Positions 5,842 through 7,237 of a stretch of DNA of 7,237 nucleotides are shown piece by piece. The stretch comes from Candidatus Methylarchaceae archaeon HK01M. GTDB lineage: Archaea; Thermoproteota; Nitrososphaeria; Nitrososphaerales; JACAEJ01. Below the pieces are notes generated by a model, which was not told where the DNA came from, did not search any database, and worked only from the letters and a program-made list of their open reading frames with translations. How positions within the stretch are numbered: position 1 is the first letter of the stretch; each line of letters begins with the position of its first letter. The translations under genes were made by a program, and so were the position numbers. The stretch is taken from assembly GCA_024256245.1 (NCBI GenBank), contig JAKLZD010000126.1, positions 1-7,237 of the forward strand, given 5' to 3'.

Positions 5842-6435
5842 TCATAGATTTGACTTTTTTTCAATAATTATGACGATGGAAAGAGCTACTATTGTATTCA
5901 ACGCAATCGATAGAGTAATAGCGGGAAAAGATATTCCTATCCAGACTAAGGAAAAAATTGAAAGGAATCCCGGATTCTCAGTTAAGAAGGAAAAGATGGG
6001 AGCACTCTCATGTAATCGCCGTGAGAGGTCAAGATAAAGATTGGTGATATCGGGAGTCGCCACTCCCAGAGATATCATCGAAGCAATTAGAAGGGCAACA
6101 GCCCCAGAAGTAAATATATACCTTGAAAGTTGACCTCCTATTACAGCGTTCCTTATTTTCATTCTTTTAGATAGCTTATACGCAAATACTGCCATCAAAG
6201 CATCACCTACTCCTCCTGGTAACTCGACATACCACTTACCCGTCCATAATGAAGCCCCAATTCCCTTTATGATCCCTACGATAATTCCTACTGGCCATGG
6301 ATATAGTACAGCAGCTATCACAACTGGAGTTGAGCCCAAGTTTGGGTTTCCGATAGGTAGTGGTAAGAACACCATAGTTAAGATAACAGCAAGAACACCA
6401 AAGATTACCGAGTAAACAACGATTTTTGAAATCAT
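5842..6435 (-). CDS. ECF-transporter S-component-like membrane protein, substrate unknown
   Basis: This 197-residue, very hydrophobic protein has about six possible membrane segments (roughly 4-26, 36-63, 75-88, 96-124, 154-172 and 173-191) and a short basic tail (EKKSNL). The pattern LGSTPVVIAAVLYPWPVGIIVG (split here as LGSTPVVIAA, 33-42, and VLYPWPVGIIVG, 43-54) followed by a Gly-rich helix and GGVGDALMAVFAY (74-86) is typical of substrate-binding S components of energy-coupling-factor vitamin or metal importers. No ECF ATPase or T component is in the window, so it would have to share a module encoded elsewhere. The ATG at 6435 has only a weak GGCG-type upstream sequence. It is on the same strand as the GH99-like gene, 128 bp downstream of it. 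The substrate cannot be named; a non-ECF small membrane protein is the main alternative. Confidence 0.6.
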   Translation of the reverse strand: MISKIVVYSVIFGVLAVILTMVFLPLPIGNPNLGSTPVVIAAVLYPWPVGIIVGIIKGIGASLWTGKWYVELPGGVGDALMAVFAYKLSKRMKIRNAVIGGQLSRYIFTSGAVALLIASMISLGVATPDITNLYLDLSRRLHESAPIFSFLTENPGFLSIFSLVWIGISFPAITLSIALNTIVALSIVIIIEKKSNL

Positions 6436-6563
6436 TGCATCGCCTTTATATAATTCATGATATGACTAAAATTAAAAGCTTTCATTCAGATAAAGCAAAC
6501 TTATAGAGTATTAATAGTATTTATTGGGCTTCGAATGCCTAAAAAAGGGATAATCGATGAATT
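6436..6563. other. Intergenic gap between the GH99-like and S-component genes
   Basis: 128 bp of AT-rich sequence. Read on the minus strand it holds a six-T run just after the GH99-like gene (6541-6546) and a TATATAAA-like element at about 6445-6452. The latter lies so close to the S-component ATG (about 10 nt) that it would start transcription inside the gene. Other TATA-like sequence lies further up (6470-6485 region). No RNA gene or small ORF is convincing. Confidence 0.4.
6541..6546 (-). terminator. U-tract terminator candidate of the GH99-like gene
   Basis: On the minus strand, six T follow CCC about 18 nt after the TGA stop. Archaeal transcription commonly ends at such U-tracts, so the S-component gene downstream probably has its own promoter. 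A run this short may also be chance. Confidence 0.35.
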
Positions 6564-7237
6564 TCAAGACTCACTATAGGCGTTTCTTATAATTTCTAAG
6601 TACGAATTTCCATATTCACCTTGTTTATCAGACTCTATCTGAGTACCTTCAAACCACTCATTAAAGGAGGTCACAAAGATCAAACCGTTCTCTGGGACGT
6701 ACTTCTTCACTTCATTACAAAATCTCTCAAACTGGCCTACATCCTTTGGTATCACTGGAGCCGTGGATTCTGGTTTTGTCTCATCATACCCTGCTATGAC
6801 TGTGGGTATAAAATCAACGCCAATTGTATCTGAGAAAATCTTCCATTCACCATACCTGTAAACACATTTCTCAACAAAATCGATTTCTATTTCGGGCAAT
6901 GGAATTACCATATTGTAAGCGTTTATGCCGTCAAAATGCCGAGCTACATCCACGCTCAATATAGAGGGCTGCCAGTACACTACGTCTCCTACTAGGTACA
7001 TCTCGTAGCCTGTAAGCATTTTCATATCCTCCCTTATGGAAGCGAGGGCATCGACATAATCGCCGTAGAAAATCTTAGCCGAGTAAATATAGACTACTGG
7101 CTTGCCGTCTATCTTATAATATAGTGGATGGTCGAAATAAGTGCTCGAAATATATCTAAAATCATCAATCAATCGTTCCTTATTCTCAGGATCGTTGAAG
7201 TCTATTTTGTAATTGTAAAAGGAACCCCACCACGTTG
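6564..7237 (-). CDS. GH99/WbsX-like glycan-active enzyme, C-terminal part, cut by the window edge
   Basis: The frame stays open from the TGA at 6564-6566 to the right edge, giving 223 complete codons that begin TWWGSFYNYKIDF. A TTG at 7172 is internal and not a start. GH99-type (alpha-mannan/N-glycan endo-acting) and WbsX-like features are the leading WWG motif, IDGKPVVYIYS (residues 42-52 of the fragment), a DGINAYN strand (102-108), FIPTVIAGYDET (142-153) and the near-diagnostic SFNEWFEGTQIE (190-201). Glu193 and Glu196 in the E-x-x-E of that motif match the two catalytic Glu of bacterial GH99 enzymes. The N-terminal half and any signal peptide or fused domain lie outside the window. Family members process or accompany synthesis of surface or N-linked glycans. 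Activity on mannose here is an inference, as many archaeal and bacterial WbsX-like members are uncharacterised. Confidence 0.82.
   Translation of the reverse strand, partial: TWWGSFYNYKIDFNDPENKERLIDDFRYISSTYFDHPLYYKIDGKPVVYIYSAKIFYGDYVDALASIREDMKMLTGYEMYLVGDVVYWQPSILSVDVARHFDGINAYNMVIPLPEIEIDFVEKCVYRYGEWKIFSDTIGVDFIPTVIAGYDETKPESTAPVIPKDVGQFERFCNEVKKYVPENGLIFVTSFNEWFEGTQIESDKQGEYGNSYLEIIRNAYSES

Noticed and set aside
5842..6435. Naming the S-component-like protein as a folate or pterin importer
   Set aside because: Nearness to the pterin genes is the only hint; the orientation is convergent and no substrate-specific motif is visible.
6621..6833. 70-codon plus-strand frame opposite the GH99-like gene
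   Set aside because: It lies antisense to the conserved catalytic region of the GH99-like protein and has no independent support.
7170..7172. TTG as the start of the GH99-like gene, making it a complete short protein
   Set aside because: The frame continues upstream to the window edge with a family-like WWG motif, so this is an internal Leu codon and the gene is truncated only by the window.
1..7237. CRISPR array, tRNA genes, insertion sequence or phage remnants
   Set aside because: I found no regularly spaced repeats, tRNA-like cloverleaf, transposase motif or long terminal repeats by reading; nearly all of the sequence is explained by housekeeping-type genes.

Overview
This window looks like chromosomal DNA from an archaeon with tetrahydromethanopterin (H4MPT)-based C1 metabolism. 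It is AT-rich by eye, uses many ATA (Ile) and AGA/AGG (Arg) codons, and has archaeal TATA/BRE-like boxes and U-tract-like gene ends. It encodes archaeal-type pterin enzymes: MptA, MptD and the F420-dependent dehydrogenase Mtd. No methyl-coenzyme M reductase or other methanogenesis-only gene is visible, so a methanogen cannot be told apart from a non-methanogenic archaeon using the methyl branch of the Wood-Ljungdahl pathway. The somewhat divergent Mer fragment leans slightly towards the latter, but this is inference.

The left half (1-4420) is an H4MPT locus arranged around a 224-bp divergent promoter region (2847-3070). Leftward from it run mtd (F420-dependent methylene-H4MPT dehydrogenase), a dihydropteroate-synthase-like protein of unsettled function, and the start of mer (F420-dependent methylene-H4MPT reductase), which runs off the left edge. 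Rightward run mptA (GTP cyclohydrolase, first step of the archaeal pterin pathway) and mptD (archaeal dihydroneopterin aldolase), 6 bp apart. One arm therefore makes the pterin of the cofactor and the other interconverts C1 units on it. The DHPS-like protein lies between two enzymes that use the cofactor.

The right half (4421-7237) is less coherent. It holds a CPA1-type Na+/H+ antiporter with its own TATA-like promoter, a convergent intergenic stretch with two perfect inverted repeats, an orphan ECF-transporter S-component-like membrane protein, and the C-terminal part of a GH99/WbsX-like glycan-active enzyme that enters from the right edge. I see no tRNA, rRNA, CRISPR array, insertion sequence or phage gene.

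The points most worth a second look are the DHPS-like protein embedded with mtd and mer, the imperfect palindrome beside the mtd promoter, the Thr-Asp in place of Asn-Asp in the antiporter, the unusual loop in the Mer-like protein, and the GH99-like enzyme in an archaeon.
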